A DNA stretch of 64,000 bases from Pseudoalteromonas luteoviolacea. Its GTDB lineage: Bacteria > Pseudomonadota > Gammaproteobacteria > Enterobacterales > Alteromonadaceae. Shown here piece after piece: positions 1 to 7,953 of the stretch (positions within the stretch are counted from its first letter, which is position 1; the number at the start of each line of letters is the position of its first letter). A model generated the notes under the pieces. It ran no database searches, was not told the origin of the DNA, and saw only the letters and a list, made by a program, of their open reading frames with translations. Where the stretch lies: positions 186,001 to 250,000 of the forward strand of contig NZ_MAUJ01000001.1 of assembly GCF_001696455.1 (NCBI RefSeq). The letters are read 5' to 3'. A program made the position numbers and the translations under genes.

Positions 1-225
1 GACGGGAAAGAGAGCCAGTATGAGTGATGCTGCATTGAATACATTTTCGTATAGTGGGTGGGTAACGGTAATGACGTTTAACGCCAATGCACTATTAAGA
101 ATAAAAATCGCCAAAGCGCTACAAACGAAATAGGGAATTAATGCTATGAATGCCTCTCTCAGCGAGAGTAAATACTTGCTGTGTAAGATAGCTTTTAATA
201 TTGATTTTAAGCGAGGGTACGACAA
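1..225 (-). CDS. PTS EIIC-like membrane protein, N-terminal part (runs off the left edge)
   Basis: An open frame of 75 codons reads leftward from a TTG at 223-225 to the first base of the window. It is shorter than a full gene only because the window ends. The translation starts LSYPRLKS and contains YLLSLREAFIALIPYF followed by a hydrophobic stretch (about residues 24-48) and HPLYENVF. This resembles the N-terminus of cellobiose/diacetylchitobiose-type EIIC permeases, including the EIIC-like domains fused to GGDEF/EAL proteins in marine gammaproteobacteria. An in-frame TGA lies directly before the TTG, so no earlier start is possible. The ribosome site is weak. What follows the EIIC part cannot be seen. 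Confidence 0.55.
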   Translation of the reverse strand, partial: MSYPRLKSILKAILHSKYLLSLREAFIALIPYFVCSALAIFILNSALALNVITVTHPLYENVFNAASLILALFPV

Positions 226-384
226 TCAGTTAGCTCTTTAATTCTTGTAACGCTAAGTATAATCGTCCTTGGTAATTCTGCACGATACTTTGCGCTATTC
301 GACTGAACATAAAAACATTATCAATGAGTACTATTAAGTTGCGTCCTCTATCTTATTTGTTCATATGACCGCCGGAGTGAGCGC

Positions 385-1533
385 ATGCCCGACAAAACTG
401 AGCCAACCCATGTAGAGGGTGAGTCCTTTTCACTGCGCCAAAGAGTAAAACAGAACATACGCAGTGTTATGCTCGGCTTAGCCGGGCTTATTTCAGCTGC
501 TGTAATTCCTGTATGGCAAATTTATTTTGTTGAGACGCCAGAAGTTGTGATTGAAATAGCGTCTATTAACCGCAATGAATCCACGCGCTTCAAGGTGCCA
601 CTGGATACAGACGAGCTTGTGTTGCTGGAGCCTTATATCTCTGACGAACTGCTGTATGAGTATAACAAGTTAGGGCAGCAAGGCGACAAGATAGATTATC
701 CTGAGTTTACGCTTAACACTGTTTACAACGCCTATGAAAAGGCTAAGCAGGACCTAAAGAATATGGCCGTGACCAAAGCCAATTTGCAAAAAAGTATTGA
801 GCGCATTGAGGCTTATTTAGATCCTAATAACCATCAATACCCTTTAATTGAATTTCGGGTCAGCGAACTTAAAGAGTGGGATTTGAGTAATTACATTGAC
901 GATTCTGAAGCCCGCTATTTTGAAGAGCAGGTACTCGCAATTACGCGAAATTATTCTCAAATGACTTTTGATCAACACGAAGAGCCACAAATTAATATTG
1001 TTGCACTTAAGTTCCTACTTAACGATGTAAAAGAGGACATTCATGACGTCATCGCAGAATCGAGCATCAGATATGAGCGCCTACGAGATGATATTAGAAA
1101 CATAGAAACACAACTTCAAAAGCTCAAGTCTCAACAACATGAGTTATACAGCTATTTCGAGGTGGAAATTGTTGCCTCGAATGCTGGCCGAGCAAGTACT
1201 TCATTGCGTCCTTTAGCACTCATGCGGGTGCAAATCAGCCGAAATAACTACGTAGATATTCGTCTGCAGCTTCTAGACTATACCGAACAAGCCGAGCTTT
1301 CACCGTCATCAACAAATATCTTGCGCTATCGCTCAAATGAGCTGAATACTTTTCCTCATGAAGATCTGGGCCTCATTAATACATTCTGGGGCAGTACTGG
1401 ACGAGTGCGACTTTACGCCATGGATACGAAACACAATGTATTTGTATCGAATCAAACCGCCTTTGTAGATAATCGCAATCAAAAATTGATAGTGGATAAA
1501 TTAAAGGATGTCGCAGCAGATTACATGCAATAA
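385..1533 (+). CDS. Membrane-anchored coiled-coil protein of unknown function
   Basis: Protein of 382 residues that I do not recognise. The ATG follows GGAG by 8 bases. Residues about 28-48 form one hydrophobic segment after a basic stretch (RQRVKQNIR), which suggests an inner-membrane anchor with the rest in the periplasm, or the reverse. Residues about 115-150 and 225-260 are rich in charged heptad-like sequence and probably form coiled coils. The C-terminal part (about 265-370) looks like a beta-rich domain. It stands alone, divergent from the EIIC-like gene on its left and convergent with the hydroxylase gene on its right. No enzyme motif is visible. Confidence 0.75.
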   Translation: MPDKTEPTHVEGESFSLRQRVKQNIRSVMLGLAGLISAAVIPVWQIYFVETPEVVIEIASINRNESTRFKVPLDTDELVLLEPYISDELLYEYNKLGQQGDKIDYPEFTLNTVYNAYEKAKQDLKNMAVTKANLQKSIERIEAYLDPNNHQYPLIEFRVSELKEWDLSNYIDDSEARYFEEQVLAITRNYSQMTFDQHEEPQINIVALKFLLNDVKEDIHDVIAESSIRYERLRDDIRNIETQLQKLKSQQHELYSYFEVEIVASNAGRASTSLRPLALMRVQISRNNYVDIRLQLLDYTEQAELSPSSTNILRYRSNELNTFPHEDLGLINTFWGSTGRVRLYAMDTKHNVFVSNQTAFVDNRNQKLIVDKLKDVAADYMQ

Positions 1534-1535
1534 GA

Positions 1536-1631
1536 ATGGACACTTATAGTGAACGCCTATTTAAGGATTATCAGTCAGTGCTTGCTGATGATTACAATTT
1601 AAATGGTACGAGTAAGTTTGTTAGTCAATAA
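1536..1631 (+). CDS. Possible 31-codon ORF directly after the preceding gene
   Basis: An ATG two bases after the preceding stop opens a 31-residue frame starting MDTYSERLFKDYQSVL. The position would allow translational coupling, and the peptide is acidic and helical in character. There is no separate ribosome site and no recognisable family. It may be chance or a decayed gene start. Confidence 0.18.
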   Translation: MDTYSERLFKDYQSVLADDYNLNGTSKFVSQ

Positions 1632-1677
1632 AAGCCAGAACCAATCGAGTCGATACTGGCTTGTTGGTGATAATGGC

Positions 1678-2580
1678 CTAATTAGATTCGCTGTTTTTCT
1701 TCTGTTGGGTTTGCTGCCAAGCCCAAAGAGGTGGCTTATAAAGCAGCCTAAACTTATCAGCCCAACTAGAAACCGTACTTATTTGTTGTACTAATTTTAT
1801 GTAGCCACTAAAAAAAACCTTTATTGGGTTAACGCTATTTAATTGTGGATAGACGCCATACTTTACTTTTTCTTCTTCTTTGGCAAAGGTGCCAAAAAGC
1901 CTGTCCCAAATGATAAAAATGCCTGCGTAGTTTTTATCTAGGTATTGGGTATTTCTTGCATGATGCACTCTGTGATGTGATGGCGTGTTAAAAATCGTCT
2001 CAATTGGACGAGGTAATTTTTTAACGGTTTCGGTGTGTAACAAAGTTTGATAAACCTGCACTATCACTTCTGCAAGCAGAATAATAAATGGATGAAACCC
2101 TAATAAAGCAAGAGGTAAGTAAAAAAACAGTGGGAAAAGCCAGTCTAAAGGACCGTGACGATACGCAACTGAAATATTGAAATGCGGTGAGCTATGATGG
2201 ACCGTATGTGTTGCCCATGCAAACCCATTCTTGTGTAAAAATCGATGTTCCCAATAATAGGCAAGATCTGCCAAAATAATGCAACACCCGATTGTCCAAA
2301 GAGTTGGTGGCAGTTCAACCAGCTTAAAGTTGTCGTAGACAAAAAAGAATACGGCGATGTAGGCAAGTGCAACAAAACTTACTAATAGCATGAACAAGCC
2401 CAGCGTAATGAAGTTTGTGACGCTATCCCCTAATAGGTTTCTAGTGATCTGCTTTTTAAAGGCATATCTTAGTAACTCAACAACAAATAGGGCAAGGGCA
2501 ATGACAAAGAACCAATCATCAATAAATGCTTCGAGCCACCAGATATCGTCAACGGAAAAAGGTATGGTGAGATAATCCAC
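1678..2580 (-). CDS. Sterol desaturase / fatty acid hydroxylase superfamily protein
   Basis: Integral membrane di-iron oxygenase of 300 residues. The eight-histidine signature of the family is visible: H112-x3-H116, H125-x2-H128-H129 and H202/H203-x2-H206-H207, with H141 and H182 between them. Four or five hydrophobic segments surround these clusters. Members hydroxylate or desaturate lipids, sterols or ether lipids; the substrate here cannot be told. The start is GTG at 2580, placed by a strong GAGGAG site in the last codons of the upstream gene, whose stop is one base away. The two genes are therefore translated together and probably share the TetR-type operator at 3238-3256. Confidence 0.88.
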   Translation of the reverse strand: MDYLTIPFSVDDIWWLEAFIDDWFFVIALALFVVELLRYAFKKQITRNLLGDSVTNFITLGLFMLLVSFVALAYIAVFFFVYDNFKLVELPPTLWTIGCCIILADLAYYWEHRFLHKNGFAWATHTVHHSSPHFNISVAYRHGPLDWLFPLFFYLPLALLGFHPFIILLAEVIVQVYQTLLHTETVKKLPRPIETIFNTPSHHRVHHARNTQYLDKNYAGIFIIWDRLFGTFAKEEEKVKYGVYPQLNSVNPIKVFFSGYIKLVQQISTVSSWADKFRLLYKPPLWAWQQTQQKKNSESN

Positions 2581-2581
2581 G

Positions 2582-3184
2582 TTATTGCTCCTCGTAATTC
2601 ACGAGTACTTCAGTTGCGATCACTTCACTATTTTCTGACAGGTGATGGATCTCAATGACATGTTCTAGATTGCGTCGATAATCTATTTCTTGCCACGCTT
2701 TTGAAAGCTGTGAAGGCGTATATTTTTTCTTTTGCAGCAAGCGGTCATATGTCGCTGAAGCAATCGTGGTTGTCGCTTTGGTACTTGATAAGTCTGAGGT
2801 CGGGTATCCTATCGTGACTTTGGCACTATCATAGTTGGCCGAAAAGTCTCGATAATAGACGTAGATAACAGCAGGGTTTCGTACCAACTTTTGGTTAAGC
2901 TGCTTATTGTTACTTAACTCGCGCCAAAGTTGCTCCACTTGTGAAGTTGCAAGCATTGCTGTATTCCCTTCAATCATAAGCGCTTCTAATTGCTTTGTAT
3001 CACTTCGACTGGTTTTACCCTCTGAGCTCACGACTACGGTGTTGTTGTTTACGATTGGCTGCTCGCCAGTTTTAGTGGTAGTTGGAACGGTGATTGCGCG
3101 CGCAGGAGTCGGTTGCAATAAAGCAACGCCCCACACCGCAAATACAATGGCACCGGATAGTAATATTGAGCCTGCTAGTTTCAT
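2582..3184 (-). CDS. Membrane-anchored or exported protein of unknown function, hydroxylase partner
   Basis: I place the start at the ATG at 3184 (MKLAGSILL), because AGGA lies 7-8 bases ahead of it; the upstream in-frame ATG at 3205 has no such site. The 200-residue product has a hydrophobic N-terminus (residues 3-23) ending in ARA, either a signal peptide or an anchor, then a low-complexity Thr/Val linker and a folded domain from about residue 55. The segment YVYYRDFSANYDSAKVTIGY faintly recalls the GyrI/effector-binding fold, but I would not assign it. It is the first gene of a two-gene operon with the di-iron hydroxylase, and it has the TetR-type operator in its leader region. Confidence 0.72.
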   Translation of the reverse strand: MKLAGSILLSGAIVFAVWGVALLQPTPARAITVPTTTKTGEQPIVNNNTVVVSSEGKTSRSDTKQLEALMIEGNTAMLATSQVEQLWRELSNNKQLNQKLVRNPAVIYVYYRDFSANYDSAKVTIGYPTSDLSSTKATTTIASATYDRLLQKKKYTPSQLSKAWQEIDYRRNLEHVIEIHHLSENSEVIATEVLVNYEEQ

Positions 3185-3237
3185 ATCTTGTCCTAAATAT
3201 GGCAATGATTTAATTCTAGCTTAAATTTCGAGCTTTA

Positions 3238-3256
3238 AATTGTCAATGTGAAAATT
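3238..3256. promoter_or_regulatory. Operator copy 1 of the local TetR regulator (hydroxylase operon)
   Basis: AATTGTCA, 3 bases, then TGAAAATT, which is the inverted repeat found twice on the other side of the tetR gene with a single mismatch. It lies 54-72 bases upstream of the ATG of the hydroxylase operon, where a repressor would block transcription. Assignment to this TetR protein is inferred from proximity and repetition. Confidence 0.65.
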
Positions 3257-3273
3257 TATTATTTGGGCTGGTT

Positions 3274-3852
3274 TCACTCCAGGGTGGTACATAAAAGCTT
3301 AGTACTTGATTTAAGCTTATGGACTTGGTCTACGAAAGTGAGTGGTAAAAACGATTCAGATAACAAGTAATTAGCATAGATGCCGTAAGCCACAAGTTCG
3401 ATTTTATCGTCGCTAGCTCTGGTATATTGGGATTTTAAAATATTACTTACTATTTCAATAAATTCAGACATTATTTGTTGTTGATCCGCTTTAATTGGCG
3501 GTAGCCGCTTCGCTTCGGAAAAAATAGCTTCTCCGACAATGGTGTCATTGACTTGTTCCTTTGAGCCTACTGTAAACAAAGCATCTATCAAAGACTCAGC
3601 TTTATTTTCACTGGGCAACCATGGAAGCAATTGCTGCCATTGCTGGCTATATTTGGCTTTAAGCCTGCTGCTCAGAGCACAAATGATATCGTCCCTGTTT
3701 CCTATGTAATGGCGTAAGATGGTGCGTTTGACGCCTGCCGTTTCGGCAATATTTTCAAGTGAGGTGGCTTGAATACCATATTTTAAGATGCATACTTCAA
3801 GCGCATCTAAGATCTCTTCTTGACGCTGAGCGGCCATGCTAGGTCTAGGCAT
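3274..3852 (-). CDS. TetR/AcrR family transcriptional regulator
   Basis: The N-terminal helix-turn-helix is typical: AQRQEEILDALEVCILKYG, then TSLENIAETAGVKRTILRHY and an F/Y-x-N-R-D-D end. The rest is an all-helical ligand domain. I start the protein at the ATG at 3852 (MPRPSMAAQ), which has AAGG 8 bases upstream. A longer frame to 3909 would add 19 residues and run over an operator. The 192-residue length is normal for the family. Two operator copies lie immediately upstream and one beyond the gene's 3' end, so it probably represses itself, the small membrane gene at 4061 and the hydroxylase operon. The ligand may be a fatty acid or membrane-active compound, which is inference only. Confidence 0.88.
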   Translation of the reverse strand: MPRPSMAAQRQEEILDALEVCILKYGIQATSLENIAETAGVKRTILRHYIGNRDDIICALSSRLKAKYSQQWQQLLPWLPSENKAESLIDALFTVGSKEQVNDTIVGEAIFSEAKRLPPIKADQQQIMSEFIEIVSNILKSQYTRASDDKIELVAYGIYANYLLSESFLPLTFVDQVHKLKSSTKLLCTTLE

Positions 3853-3900
3853 GTTGATTACCTTTTTCGTGATTTTGCATACTATAACAACCCGCATTTT

Positions 3901-3919
3901 AATTGTCATGTTGACAATT
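3901..3919. promoter_or_regulatory. Operator copy 2 of the local TetR regulator (perfect)
   Basis: A perfect 8-bp inverted repeat, AATTGTCA, 3 bases, TGACAATT, centred 58 bases upstream of the tetR start. This is the usual size and spacing of a TetR-family operator. Confidence 0.72.
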
Positions 3920-3943
3920 AACTTCAGATAAGAGTATAGTTTA

Positions 3944-3962
3944 AATTGTCAGATTGACAATA
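3944..3962. promoter_or_regulatory. Operator copy 3 of the local TetR regulator
   Basis: AATTGTCA, 3 bases, TGACAATA, with one mismatch at the outermost base. It lies 43 bp (centre to centre, about four helical turns) from copy 2, so two dimers could bind the same DNA face between tetR and the plus-strand gene at 4061. Confidence 0.7.
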
Positions 3963-4060
3963 AATGTGAGTTAAAAGGGCCGTGGAGTGAGGAGAAGAGG
4001 CGCTGACGCTATCACTTCATGTTTTTAACAGTGAGATTTTCGATAAATGTTGGAGGTTAT

Positions 4061-4264
4061 ATGTTGTTCGGTTTTCCTTGGAGTTATTGGTTGGGCTTCG
4101 CTTTGGTACTTTGGTTGTTATTTGATCTTATCAGAGGCGAAGCATACCTATGGCATCCGTATAATCGCAAGGTGCAGCCTGGGATGTACTGGCTCACGAT
4201 GTTGGTTTGGTCTTTGATTGCGGCATCTTGTTTTATTTACCCCTATTGGTCATTTTCCTATTAA
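4061..4264 (+). CDS. Small two-helix membrane protein
   Basis: A 67-residue protein starting MLFGFPWSYWLGFALV. The start at 4061 is preferred over an upstream in-frame ATG at 4019 because GGAGGT stands directly before it. Two hydrophobic segments (about residues 6-23 and 45-62) flank a polar loop with RGEAYLWHPYNRK. I do not recognise the family. It lies just downstream of two TetR-type operators and is read away from tetR, so it is probably a target of that regulator. Confidence 0.65.
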   Translation: MLFGFPWSYWLGFALVLWLLFDLIRGEAYLWHPYNRKVQPGMYWLTMLVWSLIAASCFIYPYWSFSY

Positions 4265-4384
4265 AGACATGTATAGCAGATGTTCTGAAAAATATGTTTG
4301 TACCTTATTAAGAAATTTATCCCATAAATGTGTACTGTTCATAACTATGAAGATTTGTTTGTAGTTGATTAATAGAGCATATTT

Positions 4385-5428
4385 ATGAATAACATAGTTA
4401 AATTTAGCTTAATTTCTGTCGCATTAACATCGAGCCTAGGTCTATTGAACCAAGCGTTTGCCCAAACAGGCACTGAGCAGCAACCTCAAGTAGTAACAGA
4501 TACGGATTGGCAGGAATCAGCGACGAGTGTGACTACCCTTAAGCAAGTTGGCGTGGGTACTAGTGCACCAAGCGATGCGCTACATGTCATTGGAAATGCG
4601 ATTGCTGACGATCCTTTGCAACCGTCTCACTTAGTTACAAAGCGCTACGTAGATTCACAAATTCAAAGTATTACGTCTCAATCAGCAGCCCAACAGCAGC
4701 AAATACAATCTCTGCAAAGTCGCGTGGCTGAACTAGAAGGCCAGTACCAAACAATACGCAATGACTACACTCAGGTGATAGCACGCTTAGACGAGATTGA
4801 AGATACGCTCTCACCAACGGGTCGTAATTGTTTAGATATAAAAACGCAGTTGCCAGTCGCCGCTACCGGATTCTATCTTATTGACCCTGATGGCGAAAAT
4901 ATGGGCGTAGAAGCCTTCAAAGTCTGGTGTGATATGGATTATCAGGGCGGTGGTTGGACGTTATTCGCTAATCATAAAGACAATATCGTGAATATTCAGG
5001 AAGGCGAGGTTATTTCACCAGCCAACTTCTCCGTAATGAAAGCACAGAGATGGCAGGCACTGAGACAGACTGTTACTGGCGGCATGATGTTTAAAGATGA
5101 GCACGGTCGCATTACGCAGGTATATCAGGCTAAAATGAACAACGCAAATTGTCGCAATATTTATACAGATGATAATTTAGCGGCATTGTCCACATGGGGC
5201 GAGTATGGCTTGATTTGGCATCATGAAGATACTCACTGCGATGTATCGTGGGACTTTGCGGGCGTCATACTTGGAGACAAAGATTCTACGCGCGTTGAGT
5301 CATATACCTATCAAGGTGCATCGGTCATTCAAGCGCCTAATTCTAAAACGAGTTTTGATGTTTGGCCTTATGGCAGTGATGAAAGTTCGCGACATCAACA
5401 AAATGAATTACTTTACTTTGTAAAGTAA
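4385..5428 (+). CDS. Secreted fibrinogen-like protein with a fibre-type stalk motif
   Basis: Protein of 347 residues with a signal peptide ending near AFAQ (residue 27). Residues about 55-90 carry the pattern VGVGTSAPSDALHVIGNA ... HLVTKRYVDSQI, which resembles motifs that precede trimeric stalks in phage tail fibres and adhesins. A coiled coil follows at about 90-140. From about 148 a fibrinogen-related C-terminal domain begins with NCLDI, GFYLIDPDG, VWCDMD and GGGWTLFAN. Such domains bind sugars or acetylated groups in other organisms. The product is probably an exported, perhaps trimeric, recognition protein. A second protein with this type of domain lies at 62397-63419. Confidence 0.75.
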   Translation: MNNIVKFSLISVALTSSLGLLNQAFAQTGTEQQPQVVTDTDWQESATSVTTLKQVGVGTSAPSDALHVIGNAIADDPLQPSHLVTKRYVDSQIQSITSQSAAQQQQIQSLQSRVAELEGQYQTIRNDYTQVIARLDEIEDTLSPTGRNCLDIKTQLPVAATGFYLIDPDGENMGVEAFKVWCDMDYQGGGWTLFANHKDNIVNIQEGEVISPANFSVMKAQRWQALRQTVTGGMMFKDEHGRITQVYQAKMNNANCRNIYTDDNLAALSTWGEYGLIWHHEDTHCDVSWDFAGVILGDKDSTRVESYTYQGASVIQAPNSKTSFDVWPYGSDESSRHQQNELLYFVK

Positions 5429-5474
5429 TTTAGTACAAAGACATCTCAAAGTGCATGATTACGCACTTTGAGAT
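5406..5474. terminator. Two consecutive hairpins, bidirectional terminator
   Basis: The stop codon of the preceding gene sits inside a perfect 11-bp inverted repeat (arm AATTACTTTAC, 5406-5430). A second perfect repeat follows at 5443-5474 with 12-bp arms (ATCTCAAAGTGC). The pair separates two convergent genes. Confidence 0.6.
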
Positions 5475-5480
5475 AGACCG

Positions 5481-6701
5481 CTATTTTTGATGGCCTAGTG
5501 CTTGTCTGACCTTCATTAGCCTTGGCTTATCAGGTCCTTTAACCGATTTGTCAGCAACTTTAAACTCGAGTCGCTTGTTTGGTTCAAACGCGAGTACGAT
5601 TGAGGAGCCACCGTAGCCAAAATGACCCATATATTGACCTTTCTCTATTTTTTCACCAGTACTTATCGCATTAGTAATGCTGCCGACACCCCAAAAGCCG
5701 ATTGCTATCATGGCCACTAAACCTAAACTGTCGGTCTTGATGACCCAAACATAGCGTTGATGTTTACCGAGTTTTTGATACCAACCAGCCTTATCACTGG
5801 TGGTAGGCGCTAAAGGTCCATAAGGGTTACTGGGATCGAAGTCATCAAAGTCATAATTATAAGAGCCCGCATACAGTCCTTGTTCTATCACCTCACCTGT
5901 GACCGGCGCGTGAAAGTGGTGGTAGTCAGTAAACCAGAGCAGGGCGTCAAGTAATGGCCCGCCAATAAATAATCTACCATAGCCAGGGATCGCCTCAATT
6001 AAGTTAAATTCATCACCCGATTTATTAGGTAGCAAATAGCGAGTATGTTGGTTGGATTTTTTGTCTTCATGTGCCAGATAAAAAACCCCGCCGTCACATG
6101 GGGCGACAATAATACTGTCTGATTCTGGACGCTCATCGGGTTTTAGGTTGCGTAAAAAGAATTGATTAAATGATTCAAAGCCGCCAGAAGGGCTATTGGG
6201 ATCTGGTCTGTCGTATTCGTTGATATCGAAAGGATGGGCCTTTGTTCCTGTATATTTCATCCACGCTTGTAATGTGGAGGTAGAGTCGGTGCTGTTTATC
6301 CAAATGCCATGGCAATCTAAGAAGGTTTTAAACCAATTTCTAAAGCATGATTCATTTGCAAGCTGAAGCCCAGTTTCTGTATTGACCAAGTAATCCCAGT
6401 ACTCAATATACTCACCTGGGTTACTCGGTGCTGGCGTGTATGTCAGCCATTTAGTGAAAAAGTGGCTAAGCGTATAACCAGGTTGCTGGTAAAGATAGGG
6501 CAACCAGTAGTTAGCAACTTCTTGTCTGCGTGCAATGGTTGTCTCAATACATAGCTCAGAAAGCGCGCCTAAATATAAATATTTATAATGTGGATTTTGC
6601 TCAAAAATAACCGTTAGCTGGTTTATATGTGCCTCGCAAGCGCTTACATGATCAGACCAGTTGCATGGCGTGGGAAGAGGGATAGGCGTAATTTGTGACA
6701 T
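5481..6701 (-). CDS. Phosphatidylserine decarboxylase-family pyruvoyl enzyme (long, PsiD-like form)
   Basis: Protein of 406 residues, much longer than the usual bacterial Psd of about 290. Residues about 20-140 match the extra N-terminal domain seen in fungal-type family members such as the tryptophan decarboxylase PsiD. The catalytic half has FNQFFLRNLKPDERP, YHHFHAPVTGEV and, near the C-terminus, GYGGSS (Gly364-Gly365-Ser366-Ser367). Self-cleavage at the GGSS site would create the pyruvoyl group; classical Psd has LGST there. No membrane anchor is evident. It could decarboxylate phosphatidylserine or a free amino acid. It stands alone between terminators. Confidence 0.8.
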   Translation of the reverse strand: MSQITPIPLPTPCNWSDHVSACEAHINQLTVIFEQNPHYKYLYLGALSELCIETTIARRQEVANYWLPYLYQQPGYTLSHFFTKWLTYTPAPSNPGEYIEYWDYLVNTETGLQLANESCFRNWFKTFLDCHGIWINSTDSTSTLQAWMKYTGTKAHPFDINEYDRPDPNSPSGGFESFNQFFLRNLKPDERPESDSIIVAPCDGGVFYLAHEDKKSNQHTRYLLPNKSGDEFNLIEAIPGYGRLFIGGPLLDALLWFTDYHHFHAPVTGEVIEQGLYAGSYNYDFDDFDPSNPYGPLAPTTSDKAGWYQKLGKHQRYVWVIKTDSLGLVAMIAIGFWGVGSITNAISTGEKIEKGQYMGHFGYGGSSIVLAFEPNKRLEFKVADKSVKGPDKPRLMKVRQALGHQK

Positions 6702-6852
6702 GTTAATGCATCCTTATTTAGTCGAATTTGATAGCCCACATCACTACAAAAACACTTTGAATGGCAGTAAAGTTGTTTCAAGAAAGGTGGTTATCGGTCA
6801 GTGTAGCTGAAAATGAACGAGGTGCAGTGTTGTGAAGTAGCAAACATAACTG

Positions 6853-6889
6853 GATTCAAAAAACGCTTTAGGCGTACACTTTTTGAATC
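6853..6889 (-). terminator. Terminator of the YfcH-like gene
   Basis: On the minus strand ACGC, CTAAA, GCGT is followed by a T run, and this is enclosed in a larger 10-bp inverted repeat with arm GATTCAAAAA. It lies 20 bases past the stop of the 6909 gene. Confidence 0.6.
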
Positions 6890-6908
6890 GCAGGACAAGA
6901 GGAATTGC

Positions 6909-7805
6909 TCAGTGCATTATTTGTTTCAGTGCCTCTTCTAAAGAGGTATATCGAAATCGATAATTGGCATCCAGTGCTTTTTGCGGTATGACTTTTTGGC
7001 CATAAATAAGAATGTCTGACATTTCACCAAAAGCCCATTTCAAAAAACTCTCAGGCAGCCAAAAAAAGGCAGGCCGATTAAGCACGTTAGCTAAGCAGTA
7101 AGTGAACTCTTTATTGGAAACGGGGTTAGGTGCTGTCGCATTGAAGGCACCTTCTAATTCAGTGTGTTTAATTAAAAAGAGGATCAGTTGGATCATGTCA
7201 TCAATGTGGATCCAAGACATCATTTGTTCTCCCGACCCCATCGGGCCGCCCATTCCCCAAGAGAAAGCGGGTAACATTTTTTTTAGTGCGCCGCCATGGC
7301 GAGATAACACAACACCTGTCCGTAACAGGCACACTCGAGTTTGTTCACTTTTAGCGGCTAAAGCGGCATCCTCCCAGTCTCTACAAAGCTGGTGGCTGAA
7401 TTCATCGAAAGGTTTGTTGAAGCTTTCATCTACCGTAATATCTGCTGACTGCCTGCCATAAACGCCTATGGCACTGCCTGAAATGAATGTGTGTGGCGGA
7501 TTTTGAGCTGCATTTATGTGGCGTGAAATTTGTTCTGTCAGTCCAACACGGCTAGAGGTAATGGCCTCTTTTTGTTTATCACTCCAGCGTTTGTCTGCAA
7601 TCGGCTCACCGGCGAGATTAATGATGATGTCTATTTCATTAAAGTCGACCTCATCGAGCTGTGAAACAAAATGTCCATTTTGTGGCAAAACCTGTCGCGC
7701 TTTGACTTCGCTTCTAGTTAATATGGTTAGGTTATGTTTGTTGACTAAAAACTTACAAAGTTCTTGGCCGATAAGTCCTGTAGCTCCAGTGATCAGTATA
7801 TTCAT
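6909..7805 (-). CDS. yfcH: TIGR01777-type NAD(P)-binding epimerase-like protein (YfcH)
   Basis: Protein of 298 residues with the Rossmann start MNILITGATGLIGQEL (GxxGxxG) and the family landmarks IDIIINLAGEPIADKRW, SGSAIGVYG, LLRTGVVLS and WIHIDDMI. The C-terminal DUF1731 segment has PNPVSNKEF and ALDANYRFRYTSLEEALK. This family of extended short-chain dehydrogenases is broadly conserved, but the substrate is not established. Expressed alone, divergent from the AI-2E-like gene, with its own terminator. Confidence 0.9.
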   Translation of the reverse strand: MNILITGATGLIGQELCKFLVNKHNLTILTRSEVKARQVLPQNGHFVSQLDEVDFNEIDIIINLAGEPIADKRWSDKQKEAITSSRVGLTEQISRHINAAQNPPHTFISGSAIGVYGRQSADITVDESFNKPFDEFSHQLCRDWEDAALAAKSEQTRVCLLRTGVVLSRHGGALKKMLPAFSWGMGGPMGSGEQMMSWIHIDDMIQLILFLIKHTELEGAFNATAPNPVSNKEFTYCLANVLNRPAFFWLPESFLKWAFGEMSDILIYGQKVIPQKALDANYRFRYTSLEEALKQIMH

Positions 7806-7953
7806 TCCACGCCCAAATAGTGATTGGTTTAAATATGTTTTTAGTTTTACCCTAGTGTTTTGAAAACATTTTCCATTACAATAGTAGCAGATACATATAA
7901 AAAATTATGTGTGATCATTTCTTCAACGTTGCGACCTCGCATAAGGATCAAAA

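Noticed and set aside
1603..1794. 63-codon plus-strand frame overlapping the hydroxylase gene end
   Set aside because: It is mostly antisense to the convergent hydroxylase gene, lacks a ribosome site and has no homology I recognise.
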